From Sphingobacteriales bacterium (GTDB lineage Bacteria; Bacteroidota; Bacteroidia; Sphingobacteriales; Sphingobacteriaceae), in NCBI GenBank assembly GCA_025353765.1, contig JANXOD010000016.1:310001-374000 (forward strand): a stretch of DNA of 64,000 nucleotides, in the 5' to 3' direction. Positions within the stretch are counted from its first letter, which is position 1; each line of letters starts with the position of its first letter. The notes under the pieces are model-generated. The model worked only from the letters and a program-made list of their open reading frames with translations. It made no database searches and was not told the origin of the DNA. The position numbers were made by a program, and so were the translations under genes. This document shows positions 17,486 through 26,405 of the stretch, piece after piece.

Positions 17486-18526
17486 ATGGAAACTAAGGAG
17501 AAAAAAAAGAAAAACATTATACCTATTATACTATTGGTTGTAATTATTGGCGGAGCTATTTTTGGTGTACGGGAGTATTTATATTTCAGTAAACACGTAG
17601 ACACCGATGATGCACAAATTGATGGGGATATTAGTCCTGTTGTAGCACGTGTTGGCGGCTATGTAGATTCTATTTTATTTGAAGAAAATCAGCATGTAAA
17701 CCAAGGACAGGTTTTAGTGAAATTAGATGACCGCGATTACAAAATTAAGCTGGAACAGGCCATGGCGAGTCAGCGAGGCGCCAGTGCGGGTACAAATGTC
17801 TCTCAATCTCAAATTACGGCTACTGCGGCTAATTCAACAACTGCAAAATCAAATATTGAAACAGCTCGTGTTAAATTATGGCAAGCCAATAAAGATTATG
17901 AACGCTACGCCAATCTGGTAAAGGATGGTGCTATTACACAACAACAATTTGATCAGGCAAAAGCACAAAAAGAAACTGCTCAGGCGGTATACCAGGCCGC
18001 AGAAGATCAGTATAAAGCATCTGTAGAACAAGTGGGAACCACCCGTTCACAATTGCTGGTAAGTAATACAGGAGTTGACCAACGCATGGTTGATGTGGAT
18101 TTTGCTAAACTACAATTATCATATACTACTATCATGGCTCCCTCATCCGGGATCGTTTCGAAAAAGAATGTTCAAAAAGGACAGTTGGTGCAAGCCGGAC
18201 AAAGTTTGTTTTCTATAGTTAACGATAACAGCCTTTTTGTGACCGCTAATTTCAAGGAAACCCAACTGGAAAAATTGCACAGCGGAGAAAAAGTAAATAT
18301 TAAAGTGGATGCCTATCCTGATGAAAAAATAGAAGGCGAAGTATATAACTTCTCCCCTGCAACAGGAGCTAAATTTTCGCTTTTGCCGCCAGACAATGCA
18401 TCCGGAAATTATGTAAAAGTAGTACAACGGATCCCTGTAAAAATTAAGATCAAAGCAGGAAATGAAATTATGCAAAAACTGCATCCGGGCATGAGTGTAA
18501 AAGTATCGGTTATTACAAACGAATAA
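17486..18526 (+). CDS. HlyD/EmrA family periplasmic adaptor
   Basis: This membrane fusion protein has one N-terminal membrane anchor (IIPIILLVVIIGGAIFGV, about 11-28), a split biotinyl-lipoyl domain (DTDDAQIDGDISPVVARVGGYV at about 40-60, and LSYTTIMAPSSGIVSKKNVQKGQLV near 212-236), an alpha-helical hairpin between them and a C-terminal beta-barrel. It couples the MFS pump to the TolC channel. The EmrA type is supported by the partner gene, an EmrB-like 14-helix transporter seven bases downstream. Confidence 0.93.
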   Translation: METKEKKKKNIIPIILLVVIIGGAIFGVREYLYFSKHVDTDDAQIDGDISPVVARVGGYVDSILFEENQHVNQGQVLVKLDDRDYKIKLEQAMASQRGASAGTNVSQSQITATAANSTTAKSNIETARVKLWQANKDYERYANLVKDGAITQQQFDQAKAQKETAQAVYQAAEDQYKASVEQVGTTRSQLLVSNTGVDQRMVDVDFAKLQLSYTTIMAPSSGIVSKKNVQKGQLVQAGQSLFSIVNDNSLFVTANFKETQLEKLHSGEKVNIKVDAYPDEKIEGEVYNFSPATGAKFSLLPPDNASGNYVKVVQRIPVKIKIKAGNEIMQKLHPGMSVKVSVITNE

Positions 18527-18532
18527 AAATTT

Positions 18533-20080
18533 ATGGCCGAAAAGGGTTTACGTAAATGGATCGTCACAATTACGGTAATCACAGCTGCTTTACTGGAGCT
18601 GATTGATACTACCATTGTGAATGTATCTATGCCGCAGATACAGGGTAATTTAGGTGCAACATTAGAAGATGTAGCTTGGATAGCAACCGGATATGCTGTA
18701 GCGAATGTAATTATTTTGCCTATGTCTGGATGGTTAGGCAGTCGTTTTGGAAGAAAAAACTATTTTCTTTTTTCCATTATTGCATTTACCATCGCCTCTT
18801 TTTTGTGCGGTAATGCACATAACCTGGATGAGTTAATTTTATTCCGAATTCTTCAAGGATTAGCTGGCGGAGGTTTAATTTCCACCTCTCAGGCTATATT
18901 AATAGAAACCTGGCCCAAGGAAGACCTGGGAATTGCAACCGCTTTATTTGGTTTGGGTGCAGTTGTTGGACCAACCGTTGGTCCAACTATTGGCGGTTAT
19001 ATAACCGATCATTTCTCCTGGCCCTGGATATTTTATGTAAATATTCCCGTAGGTATTATTGCAGCCTATTTCACCTACACATTTATTAGGGAAACACCCA
19101 AGGAGAACAAAGGGCAACCTGTCGACTGGTGGGGAATTGCCCTGTTAGCCATAGCTGTGGGAAGTTTACAAACCGTTTTAGAAAAGGGAGAAAGTGAAGA
19201 TTGGTTTGCCACACCATATATTACTGTTTTGGCATGTTCGGCAATTTTGGGAGTCTTATTCTTTATCTGGCGTGAGATGAGTACAGACCATCCAATTGTT
19301 AACTTTAAGATTATGCGCCACAGAAGTTTCTCTGTAGGGATGTTCACTTCTTTCGTATTAGGTTTCGGTTTGTATGGAACTGTCTTTGTTTTCCCAGTCT
19401 TTTGCCAGCAATTATTAGGATTTTCTGCACAACAAACCGGTGAAATACTCTTTCCGGGAGGAATAATTACCATTATGATGATGCCATTTATTGGCATTAT
19501 GCTCAAAAAAGGAATTCCAGCACAATTTATGGCTACAGCCGGGATGCTTTTGTTTTTTGTATTCTCTAATATGCTAAGTAAATCAACCCTGTCATCGGGA
19601 ACTAGCGATTTCTTTTGGCCGCTTGCAATTAGAGGAGCCGGTATGGCTCTGTTGTTTGTGCCTTTAACAACGCTTGCCATACAAGATTTGAAAGGGCCTG
19701 AAATTGGGCAGGGATCAGGCTTAAATAATATGATGCGCCAGTTAGGCGGATCCTTTGGCATTGCTTCTTTAACCACATTATTGCATATTCGCCAAGGGGT
19801 GCACCGCAACAGGTTAATTGAAAACATTAATCCCTATAATCCCGCTTATGTAGATCGATTTAATATGATGGTTAAAAATTTTATGGCCAAAGGCTATTCT
19901 TTACTGGATGCAAAGCATGTAGCTACACAGGCAATAGAAGTTACAGTAATTAAGCAAACTTATTTATTAACATATACCGATGCGTATTGGTTGGTAGGTA
20001 TGATTATGCTATGTTGTATTCCTTTGCTATACCTGCAAAAATTTAAAAAGAATGCAGCCGTCCCGGTAGATGTTCATTAG
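18533..20080 (+). CDS. DHA2 family MFS drug efflux permease (EmrB-like)
   Basis: The 515-residue transporter has about 14 membrane segments. Motif A-like sequence GSRFGRKNYFL (about 66-76), motif C-like VVGPTVGPTIGGYI (about 143-156) and the N-terminal LIDTTIVNVSMPQIQG (about 22-37) are diagnostic of the DHA2/EmrB drug:H+ antiporters. It is the last gene of the TetR-TolC-EmrA-EmrB operon, which forms a complete tripartite exporter; the substrate is unpredictable. Confidence 0.94.
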   Translation: MAEKGLRKWIVTITVITAALLELIDTTIVNVSMPQIQGNLGATLEDVAWIATGYAVANVIILPMSGWLGSRFGRKNYFLFSIIAFTIASFLCGNAHNLDELILFRILQGLAGGGLISTSQAILIETWPKEDLGIATALFGLGAVVGPTVGPTIGGYITDHFSWPWIFYVNIPVGIIAAYFTYTFIRETPKENKGQPVDWWGIALLAIAVGSLQTVLEKGESEDWFATPYITVLACSAILGVLFFIWREMSTDHPIVNFKIMRHRSFSVGMFTSFVLGFGLYGTVFVFPVFCQQLLGFSAQQTGEILFPGGIITIMMMPFIGIMLKKGIPAQFMATAGMLLFFVFSNMLSKSTLSSGTSDFFWPLAIRGAGMALLFVPLTTLAIQDLKGPEIGQGSGLNNMMRQLGGSFGIASLTTLLHIRQGVHRNRLIENINPYNPAYVDRFNMMVKNFMAKGYSLLDAKHVATQAIEVTVIKQTYLLTYTDAYWLVGMIMLCCIPLLYLQKFKKNAAVPVDVH

Positions 20081-20116
20081 CCGGAGTTAGATTAATCCAG
20101 GATTTAAAATAATAAT

Positions 20117-20208
20117 TTGGGCGTTCGGGCAGGCTTTTCTTTGCAATCTTTTTGCCACAAAAAGGCAAAAGGATTTCCACTACAATCCTTAACGCAAACC
20201 TTAATGCC
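20117..20208 (+). repeat. Probable dispersed intergenic repeat, degenerate copy
   Basis: The stretch begins TTTGGGCGTTCGGGCAGGCT and contains a TTTTGCC/GGCAAAA hairpin and AATCCTTAACGCAAA. From memory this resembles a dispersed intergenic repeat seen in Flavobacterium and Pedobacter genomes. It is richer in G and C than its surroundings. Only one copy is in the window, so repetitiveness cannot be shown here. Confidence 0.4.
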
Positions 20209-20284
20209 CTAAAACATATTGTGCTACAAGGAGGTAAACACGCACTAATTCATTTTTTTGAAACCGGGCTCGACCTTCATTAAT

Positions 20285-20321
20285 AAAAAAAGGCCAGATA
20301 ATTATTATCCGACCTTTTTCA
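20285..20321. terminator. Bidirectional terminator between convergent genes
   Basis: AAAAAGGCCAGATAAT pairs with ATTATCCGACCTTTTT with two mismatches and an overlapping loop. A-runs on the left and T-runs on the right give a T-tail in either direction. It could serve the efflux operon (+) and the AhpD-like gene (-), though it is over 120 bases from both stops. Confidence 0.6.
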
Positions 20322-20450
20322 AATTTAACACTTAAACCTATTTATCCAATGACAAATCAAATTTAAACAAATTATTTTAATAGCAAAATAAAATTTCACA
20401 TTTTATCATAATAGTATTTTATAGTTAATTTTTTATTTCACCGAATGAAA

Positions 20451-21035
20451 CTATAAAATAATTTTTCCGGTAGCTGTAATAAGTGATGCAATGCGAACCG
20501 CATCAAAAATACGCTCTTCTGATGTTCCCAATTTAATGAGTGAATCCTCATGAGCATTTACACACATCTCGCAACCATTAACAGCAGATACCGCTAAACT
20601 CATTAACTCAAAAAACTCCTTTCCCGTAGCAGGTTTCATCATCACCTGCATGCGTATACGGGCTGGTATTTGAGTATATTTTTCCTTCTGTGTAAAATGA
20701 CGAAAACGATAAAAGACGTTATTGGATGCTAATAAAGATGCACAAGCTGCTGTTTCTGCAATTTCTTCAGCACTTGCTTCATTCTTTCCTGCAAATTGTG
20801 TAAAGAATTTTATCAGCGGATTATTGCTATTGTTTATAGCTGTTGTCAATCCTAATAAACCTATTTCCTTTGCAGTTAAGTGCTCTGAAGTTAGTGTACT
20901 GCTAAAGTTTAATTTTAAATCCCGAAGATAACGGGATTCTCCTTGCTCAAGCAATTTAAGGCTTTCTGTGCGATAAGATGCATCTAAACCGATAGTGGCT
21001 AGCAGTTCATTGATAACTTCGGTACTCTCATTCAT
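20451..21035 (-). CDS. Carboxymuconolactone decarboxylase/AhpD-like alkylhydroperoxidase
   Basis: The C-terminal third carries the AhpD core AVNGCEMCVNAHEDSLIKLG (about 151-170), with the redox CxxC and the following His of the proton relay. The family reduces peroxides or regenerates AhpC. It lies 28 bases downstream of the AhpC-like gene on the same strand, so the pair is likely to work together in peroxide detoxification. Length (194) is slightly above that of classical AhpD. Confidence 0.9.
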   Translation of the reverse strand: MNESTEVINELLATIGLDASYRTESLKLLEQGESRYLRDLKLNFSSTLTSEHLTAKEIGLLGLTTAINNSNNPLIKFFTQFAGKNEASAEEIAETAACASLLASNNVFYRFRHFTQKEKYTQIPARIRMQVMMKPATGKEFFELMSLAVSAVNGCEMCVNAHEDSLIKLGTSEERIFDAVRIASLITATGKIIL

Positions 21036-21063
21036 GATTTTATGCTATAGTGCTAGTAAGGAA

Positions 21064-21606
21064 TTAAGCAATAGTTTCCTGTCCCTTTTCCCAGTTACAT
21101 GGGCACAACTCGTCTGTTTGTAAAGCATCAAGTACACGCAAAACCTCTTTTACATTACGTCCAACACTTAAATCATTTACACAAATCCAACGCACAATGC
21201 CGGTTGGATCAATAATAAACGTGGCACGGTATGCAATTTTTTCATTAGGCTCCAATATTCCCAACTCTTCGGCTAATGATTTAGAGGTGTCAGCCAGCAT
21301 TGGAAATTTAAGATCGCGTAAATCATCATGATTATTTCTCCATGCTAAATGCACAAATTCAGAATCTGTAGATGCACCAATTAAGCGTGAATCACGATCG
21401 CGAAATTGACCATATGATTTGTTAAACTCTGCTATTTCTGTTGGACATACGAATGTGAAATCTTTTGGCCACCAGAACATAACTGTCCAAACATTGTCAT
21501 CATTGATCAATTGCTCAGAAGTAATTGTATCAAACTCTTTGCCTTTTTCTAAGCCTACAACAGCTTTCTTTTCAAAGGATGGAAATTTTTGTCCTATGGT
21601 AATCAT
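21064..21606 (-). CDS. Peroxiredoxin, AhpC/Prx family
   Basis: This typical 2-Cys peroxiredoxin fold has the peroxidatic motif DFTFVCPTEIAEFNK (about 48-62) and a C-terminal resolving region DELCPCNWEKG with two Cys. It reduces H2O2, organic peroxides or peroxynitrite. I chose the start MITIGQKFPSF (21606): the track start at 21642 would lie upstream of the -7 box at 21631. The AhpD-like gene follows in the same orientation, giving an AhpC-AhpD pair. Confidence 0.93.
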   Translation of the reverse strand: MITIGQKFPSFEKKAVVGLEKGKEFDTITSEQLINDDNVWTVMFWWPKDFTFVCPTEIAEFNKSYGQFRDRDSRLIGASTDSEFVHLAWRNNHDDLRDLKFPMLADTSKSLAEELGILEPNEKIAYRATFIIDPTGIVRWICVNDLSVGRNVKEVLRVLDALQTDELCPCNWEKGQETIA

Positions 21607-21630
21607 ATTTTTATTATTTATAATGTACGG

Positions 21631-21638
21631 CAAATATA
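21631..21638 (-). promoter_or_regulatory. -7 promoter box of the peroxiredoxin gene
   Basis: TATATTTG on the minus strand fits TAnnTTTG exactly and ends about 24 bases upstream of the ATG at 21606. It also rules out the longer ORF-track start. No convincing -33 TTTG is seen. Confidence 0.55.
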
Positions 21639-21827
21639 CCACTCATTCTGCTTTGTAAAAATGGTTTGTCATATTCTTTTAGAGATGATAATTCAGATAA
21701 GAGTCATATTTAATAATGGATTGATTTGTGACAGACCATATTAAAATCGGAAATAGAGGAGGCGTTTACAGGATTAGCCAACTTTAAATGAAAATTTGCA
21801 ATGCTTATTAAACTTGTATACTTCTAT

Positions 21828-21857
21828 CTCTAGCACAAGCAGGCACTTGTGCTAGAG
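21828..21857 (-). terminator. Inverted repeat after the 7-TM protein gene
   Basis: CTCTAGCACAAG and CTTGTGCTAGAG form a perfect 12-bp stem with a 6-nt loop, ten bases after the stop codon on the minus strand. There is no T-run behind it. It may be a transcript-end or mRNA-stabilising hairpin, or a protein-binding palindrome. Confidence 0.5.
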
Positions 21858-21867
21858 TGGAAGTTAT

Positions 21868-22521
21868 TTATTGGAATACAATCTTGCGTCCCGCAGTATA
21901 AATTCCTGCTGCAAAAAGTACATTTTTTGTGATATTACATAAGTTATGAAAACTCCAGGATAGCATTGCAACATCAACTCCTTCATTTTTTAAAATAAAA
22001 TCGACGGTACAAAAAAGGTACAAATTCATACTAAAATAAAATAATATCGCCATATTGACCCACAAAGTAAGGGAATTGAGTCGTTCGTTTTCAGATGGGT
22101 CTTTAAGCTCTTGAATATAGCATACGAGTGAATAAAGAATGAGGGCTATACCACCCACTACACGTAACCAGCTTTGGTATTCGTTAAAGGGCTGAATAAA
22201 TAGTGTACTAAAGATGACAAAGCCTGTGAAAAGAATTAAAGTAACATACACTAGTTTTTTATCTTTCAAGAAAATGGAATATATATAACTCAACAGAAAG
22301 AATTGAATTATAAAATAGCCGTTATCAATGGAAATATTTGGTCTTCCTGTTTTAATTAGTATATAACCTAACATGTCAGAAAATACGGCTACGAAAAATA
22401 GGAGGCTAAGGGCTTTTAGAATATTGTCTGTAAAATATGGTTTTCCTCTAAATAGAAAATAGATTGGTATTAGAAGTGAAACATAAGAAGTATACATTAA
22501 AAATATTGGAATAGATTGCAT
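21868..22521 (-). CDS. Hypothetical seven-helix membrane protein
   Basis: I do not recognise a named family. The 217 residues contain about seven hydrophobic segments (near 5-24, 36-57, 68-86, 90-110, 118-136, 150-170 and 185-205), with short loops and no enzymatic motif. Similar orphan 7-TM proteins occur in Bacteroidota next to signalling genes, but no kinase or regulator is adjacent here. It follows the unknown lipoprotein gene by 24 bases, so the two likely form a small operon. Function is open. Confidence 0.6.
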   Translation of the reverse strand: MQSIPIFLMYTSYVSLLIPIYFLFRGKPYFTDNILKALSLLFFVAVFSDMLGYILIKTGRPNISIDNGYFIIQFFLLSYIYSIFLKDKKLVYVTLILFTGFVIFSTLFIQPFNEYQSWLRVVGGIALILYSLVCYIQELKDPSENERLNSLTLWVNMAILFYFSMNLYLFCTVDFILKNEGVDVAMLSWSFHNLCNITKNVLFAAGIYTAGRKIVFQ

Positions 22522-22545
22522 GGCAGATATATTTATTATAAGTTA

Positions 22546-23250
22546 TTACTGGTGGTCAACAAGTGGGCATACCGGAGGGCATATTGCAGATTCATCTTCA
22601 TAGCGCATCATTCTTAAGTTAAGGCTATTTATATTTTTATAGTTAACTGCTGCATTTCCCAACAGTAATTGCGGATTTTTCTGCTCATCTAGTGCAGAAA
22701 CAGCCCGTATGGCCAGGCAGGTAGGATCGCTGAAGAGACGAATAAAAGTGTTTCTCCCAAAAAAACGGGCATCAATGGGACTTGGATCATTCGCAATCCA
22801 TTTTTGTGCAGTTTCCCAATCTATGAGGCCTTTTTGAGTGTTTATGTATCTCGTTTTCATTAATCTTCCATTTTCATTTACACCAATGGGTAAAATATGA
22901 GCGCTTTTGTCGGCATCTATAGCAAAATATAAACAAATGCCTACACAGATTGGGTTATTGAGAATGGCCTGGAGATCTTTGCTTTGGATCACGTATGATT
23001 TGCCTGTATTTCTATTACTGCTATTAAAATTCTCAATCCATTTATTACCAATTTGTACGTTAATTGGAGCCCCCGTTGTTTTCTTAAATGGATTTACTTC
23101 CCGAGGTGTTGAATTTACAGATTGGGTGGTTCTAGGTGTTTTTGACACTTCTAAAGAGCTTAGTTTCTGTTTGCTGCATGAATAAGAAATGAAGAAAAAA
23201 ACTGCAGTTGCAGAAAGTAAGAGGGTGGTTTTTGGGGTTGGTTTTCTCAT
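22546..23250 (-). CDS. Hypothetical lipoprotein
   Basis: The N-terminus has a basic start, a hydrophobic core TTLLLSATAVFFFISYSC and a plausible lipobox Cys at residue 25 (SYSCSKQ). The mature part is soluble with no recognised domain; ICVGICLYFAIDADKSAHILPIGVNENG and the C-terminal CPPVCPLVDHQ contain cysteines. The start is the only good ATG before the signal peptide. It is upstream of, and probably co-transcribed with, the 7-TM protein gene. Confidence 0.55.
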   Translation of the reverse strand: MRKPTPKTTLLLSATAVFFFISYSCSKQKLSSLEVSKTPRTTQSVNSTPREVNPFKKTTGAPINVQIGNKWIENFNSSNRNTGKSYVIQSKDLQAILNNPICVGICLYFAIDADKSAHILPIGVNENGRLMKTRYINTQKGLIDWETAQKWIANDPSPIDARFFGRNTFIRLFSDPTCLAIRAVSALDEQKNPQLLLGNAAVNYKNINSLNLRMMRYEDESAICPPVCPLVDHQ

Positions 23251-23741
23251 GATGTTTTTTAGTGATGATGAAATTTATGGTTATTTATTTATTATTTATT
23301 TTATTAATTTTTAAGGTAATTATACAAATGTAATGATTTTGTTACAAAAGACAAATAGGTCAAAATAAATCCAGGAGAAATTTATCCACCATGTTCTTAT
23401 AAATGAGCATAAATCTGAATATATTTTTTAACGAGGAATAATATCACCCTCCTCGAGATTTGCAGTTATAGCCTTAAAAAGGAGTGAATCAAGCCTTTTA
23501 GGCCGATAGGATTATCACATAAAATAAGTACAAAGAAAACTTACATTATAAGCAAGAGGAATAATCGATGGTTTTGTGTCAATCTAAATTTAAAAAGCGC
23601 AGCAGAAATTATGTGTTTGCCATGCACAACAAGTTTAACAGACGTAATTTATTATATCCTTGTTTAATTTATGTTGCTATTTTTGGATAGACATAATCAA
23701 GTGAATAGTATTTAGTGTATTAATCAACTAATTTCAATTTA
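23251..23741. other. Intergenic stretch without supported gene
   Basis: This 490-base divergent intergenic region is AT-rich. It contains a small hairpin CGAGGA/TCCTCG (23432-23455) and a 40-codon open frame near 23571 (MVLCQSKFKKRS...), which has no recognisable homology and no clear promoter. It could be the remains of a lost gene or simply a long promoter region. Confidence 0.5.
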
Positions 23742-25043
23742 ATGAATAAGATTCCCATCAGGTTCAGTTTATCTACTTCTTTTTTAATTGTTCTTTTATG
23801 CTTTACTTATTTAACATCCCAAGGGCAAAACTTTGATAAGGATATTGCAAATCTTGAAGTACAAATTGCAAACCTCGATCAGCAAAAGCAAAAGATAAAC
23901 CAACAAATAGAAACTACTAAACTTAATAAAATTCAATATGATTTATTACAAGTAGGATTACCATCTATACTTCCAGGGGAAGAAATTATAAAACATGCTG
24001 CTTATTGTCTGGTTTATTCTGAAGAGCACGAACAACCTCGCTGGGTGGCACATATCATTATTCCTGATGTAATTAAAGGAACCGTATTCAGAACAAATGA
24101 TTTTCGTCCTGATCCATTAATAAAAACAGGTAGTGCAGTTGAGGAAGATTACTTTTTAAAAACCATGAATAAAGATAGTACCTATTCTTATGATGGTTTT
24201 GGGTATGATCGCGGGCATCAGGCACCTTCGGCAGATTTTCGCTGGTCACAAACGGCACTTTCAGAAAGCTATTACTATTCTAATATGGCCCCGCAATTAC
24301 CGGACTTTAATCGCGGTTCCTGGGGTGATTTAGAAGATGCTTTACGGGGTTATTTATATAGATATCCCACCACTCAGCTATATATTGTTACCGGGCCAAT
24401 ACTTTCTAAAGATCTACCTGTAATTGAGCGTGGCAAGAATAAGGTGAGCATTCCCAAGGAGTTTTATAAAGTAGCTTTAGATTTAAAGAATAAAAAAGCC
24501 ATTGGGTTTATTATGCCTAATCAAAAAATAACGGCTCCCTTAAAAACATTTGCTGTACCCATAAATGAGATAGAAGAAAGAACAGGAATTGACTTCTTCT
24601 CAAAAATACCCACTGAATTGCAAGAGAATTTGGAGAGCCAGGTTAATACTGCAGATTGGCTGCCCGAAACCTCAAGTGCAGATGTTGAACCATTACATCA
24701 GGAAACGCTGCAACGCAATCAGTTTAATACCGTGCAAGCTAAAAACTGGATGAATAAAAGTACTGAGATTAGTGTTTGTGGTACAGTTGTAGGTACGCGT
24801 GTAAGTAAAGCCGGAAACATCCTAATAAACTTAGACAAACAATTCCCCAACCAGGTTTTTACCGTTTTTATTAAGAAGGAATTTATTCCAAATTTTAGTT
24901 ATAAACCCGAAAAGGAACTGGCAGGAAAAGTGATCTGTGTAAAAGGAAGAGTAATTGATTTAGGTGGTACCCCTTCTGTATTTATAGAAAATGAGAGAGA
25001 ATTAAGCATAGAGCAGACTGAAAAGGAAAAATCAATTCAATAA
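23742..25043 (+). CDS. Secreted DNA/RNA non-specific endonuclease with C-terminal OB-like domain
   Basis: A signal peptide (LSTSFLIVLLCFTYLTSQGQ) leads a coiled-coil stretch (about 30-62). The NUC1-type nuclease domain follows (about 80-290) with the diagnostic GYDRGHQAPSADFRW and YYSNMAPQLPDFNRGSW; DRGH holds the catalytic His and the Asn of SNMAPQ the metal ligand. A second domain (about 335-425) of small-beta OB type begins ISVCGTVVGTRVSKAGNILI. The protein probably degrades extracellular or periplasmic nucleic acid. Its last 12 bases overlap the convergent FAD gene. Confidence 0.88.
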   Translation: MNKIPIRFSLSTSFLIVLLCFTYLTSQGQNFDKDIANLEVQIANLDQQKQKINQQIETTKLNKIQYDLLQVGLPSILPGEEIIKHAAYCLVYSEEHEQPRWVAHIIIPDVIKGTVFRTNDFRPDPLIKTGSAVEEDYFLKTMNKDSTYSYDGFGYDRGHQAPSADFRWSQTALSESYYYSNMAPQLPDFNRGSWGDLEDALRGYLYRYPTTQLYIVTGPILSKDLPVIERGKNKVSIPKEFYKVALDLKNKKAIGFIMPNQKITAPLKTFAVPINEIEERTGIDFFSKIPTELQENLESQVNTADWLPETSSADVEPLHQETLQRNQFNTVQAKNWMNKSTEISVCGTVVGTRVSKAGNILINLDKQFPNQVFTVFIKKEFIPNFSYKPEKELAGKVICVKGRVIDLGGTPSVFIENERELSIEQTEKEKSIQ

Positions 25044-26324
25044 ATTTCCATCCAAATCAATTCGAATATTAAAAGGTTGTAAATATCTGTCGGCAAGAAC
25101 AGCAAATTCCATTCTGCTTATTATTCTTTTGGGATCATAGCTGTTATTGAATTTGAAGCTTTCTTTCCAGTTTTTTTCTATTTCAAGTCGAAGCTCTTCA
25201 CCACGTGTTGCGGTAAACATGAAAAGATTAATAGTATCTTCTATTGTTAATTTTTCTTTTTTATGGTCAGCAAACCAAATCTGGCTGCGTGAGTAATATT
25301 CTTTCATGGGTAATCTAAGCTCTTCCGAAGAAACAGTACCAACGGTATCAAACTGCATTTCAGTGGAATCATTTTGTTTTATAACTTTTATTTTCAGCAA
25401 ACCACAAAGGCCAATATGCTGAAAAGCCATTGCATTAGGATCTGTAAACTTAATATCTTTAAAAGGTAAAATTTGTGAATCATAGCTTAACAACTCGCTT
25501 TGGATGGACCGTGCATTTAAATCTTTTGTGGTGGTTTTAAAAAAAGCACAATAAGCTGCAATAGCTCCGGTTGCCTGTCCGACAGACATAGCGATAGGCT
25601 TTAATATCAAAACCTTTAATATTAAATGGATGTTGGGTACCACTAAAAAATTATCAACATCTTTTGGCAATAGGGATCCTAACGCGAGGGTATAAACCGA
25701 ACGTTTATCTGCTCCAGGCTGAGAATGCCCGTCATAATACCCGATAGCGATGCTGCTGCGAAATAGTTTATCCATATAAGGATTATTATCCGAAGCTAAT
25801 TCGTTTAAATGAGTCAGAGTGTTTTCGGGATCTATTTTAAGTTTAGCAGCTATAGCCAAATTCTCTGTTCCATCAATAACCACCAGTGTTTTAACTAATT
25901 TACCATCCTGCAATTTTACTTCCCATTTTTTCCCATTTTTTTCAATCTTTTGCACAGCGGTATTTATAATTACCGTTAAGTTTTTAACGGTATCGATGAT
26001 GCCTTTTAGCAGTTTAGACGATTGCTCTAAGCCGATATTTCTATCTACTATTGAATCTTTCGCACTTGATTTTTTATTGTTTTTATAGGTATAATGGTTT
26101 TGTATTTTCTCCAGGTAAGCAATATCCTCGGATGATAGAATAGGACTTATGGATGCAGTTTCAGTTAACAATATAGTTTTTACCCCGGACCGTGAGGCCT
26201 GTATCGCGGCTGCAATACTACCGGCAGTATTTCCTATAACCAGTACATCTGTTTTGATAGTTTGTGCAGATAAAAAACTGCTTACTCCAATCAGTATTAA
26301 AAATCCAAAAATGTGTTTAGCCAT
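25032..26324 (-). CDS. Secreted FAD-dependent oxidoreductase-like protein
   Basis: A signal peptide (HIFGFLILIGVSSFLSAQ) is followed by TDVLVIGNTAGSIAAAIQASRSG, which aligns with the FAD-binding motif of the FAD_oxidored family. Here GxGxxG is degenerate (the last Gly is Ser). Later ALGSLLPKDVDNFLVVPN and SVGQATGAIAAYCAF are typical of the C-terminal half. A final helical domain (about 330-430) is unfamiliar. The substrate is unknown, and FAD binding may be weakened. It overlaps the convergent nuclease by 12 bases. Confidence 0.7.
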   Translation of the reverse strand: MAKHIFGFLILIGVSSFLSAQTIKTDVLVIGNTAGSIAAAIQASRSGVKTILLTETASISPILSSEDIAYLEKIQNHYTYKNNKKSSAKDSIVDRNIGLEQSSKLLKGIIDTVKNLTVIINTAVQKIEKNGKKWEVKLQDGKLVKTLVVIDGTENLAIAAKLKIDPENTLTHLNELASDNNPYMDKLFRSSIAIGYYDGHSQPGADKRSVYTLALGSLLPKDVDNFLVVPNIHLILKVLILKPIAMSVGQATGAIAAYCAFFKTTTKDLNARSIQSELLSYDSQILPFKDIKFTDPNAMAFQHIGLCGLLKIKVIKQNDSTEMQFDTVGTVSSEELRLPMKEYYSRSQIWFADHKKEKLTIEDTINLFMFTATRGEELRLEIEKNWKESFKFNNSYDPKRIISRMEFAVLADRYLQPFNIRIDLDGNLLN

Positions 26325-26405
26325 GATGTTATATATCGGGTTGAATTTACTGTTTCTTTCGGTAAATTTGTTTATCTGCCTTATTGAGAAAAAAGGAATG
26401 ATAAA

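Larger units (their letters stand above)
20081..20450. other. Intergenic region between efflux operon and peroxidase genes
   Basis: The 370 bases between convergent genes hold no coding region. They contain a repeat-like element (20117-20208) and a hairpin with T-runs on both strands (20285-20321). The remainder toward 20450 is AT-rich and featureless. Confidence 0.6.

Noticed and set aside
23571-23693. Forty-codon open frame in the 490-base intergenic region
   Set aside because: No homology pattern, promoter or start signal; it is as expected by chance in a region this size.
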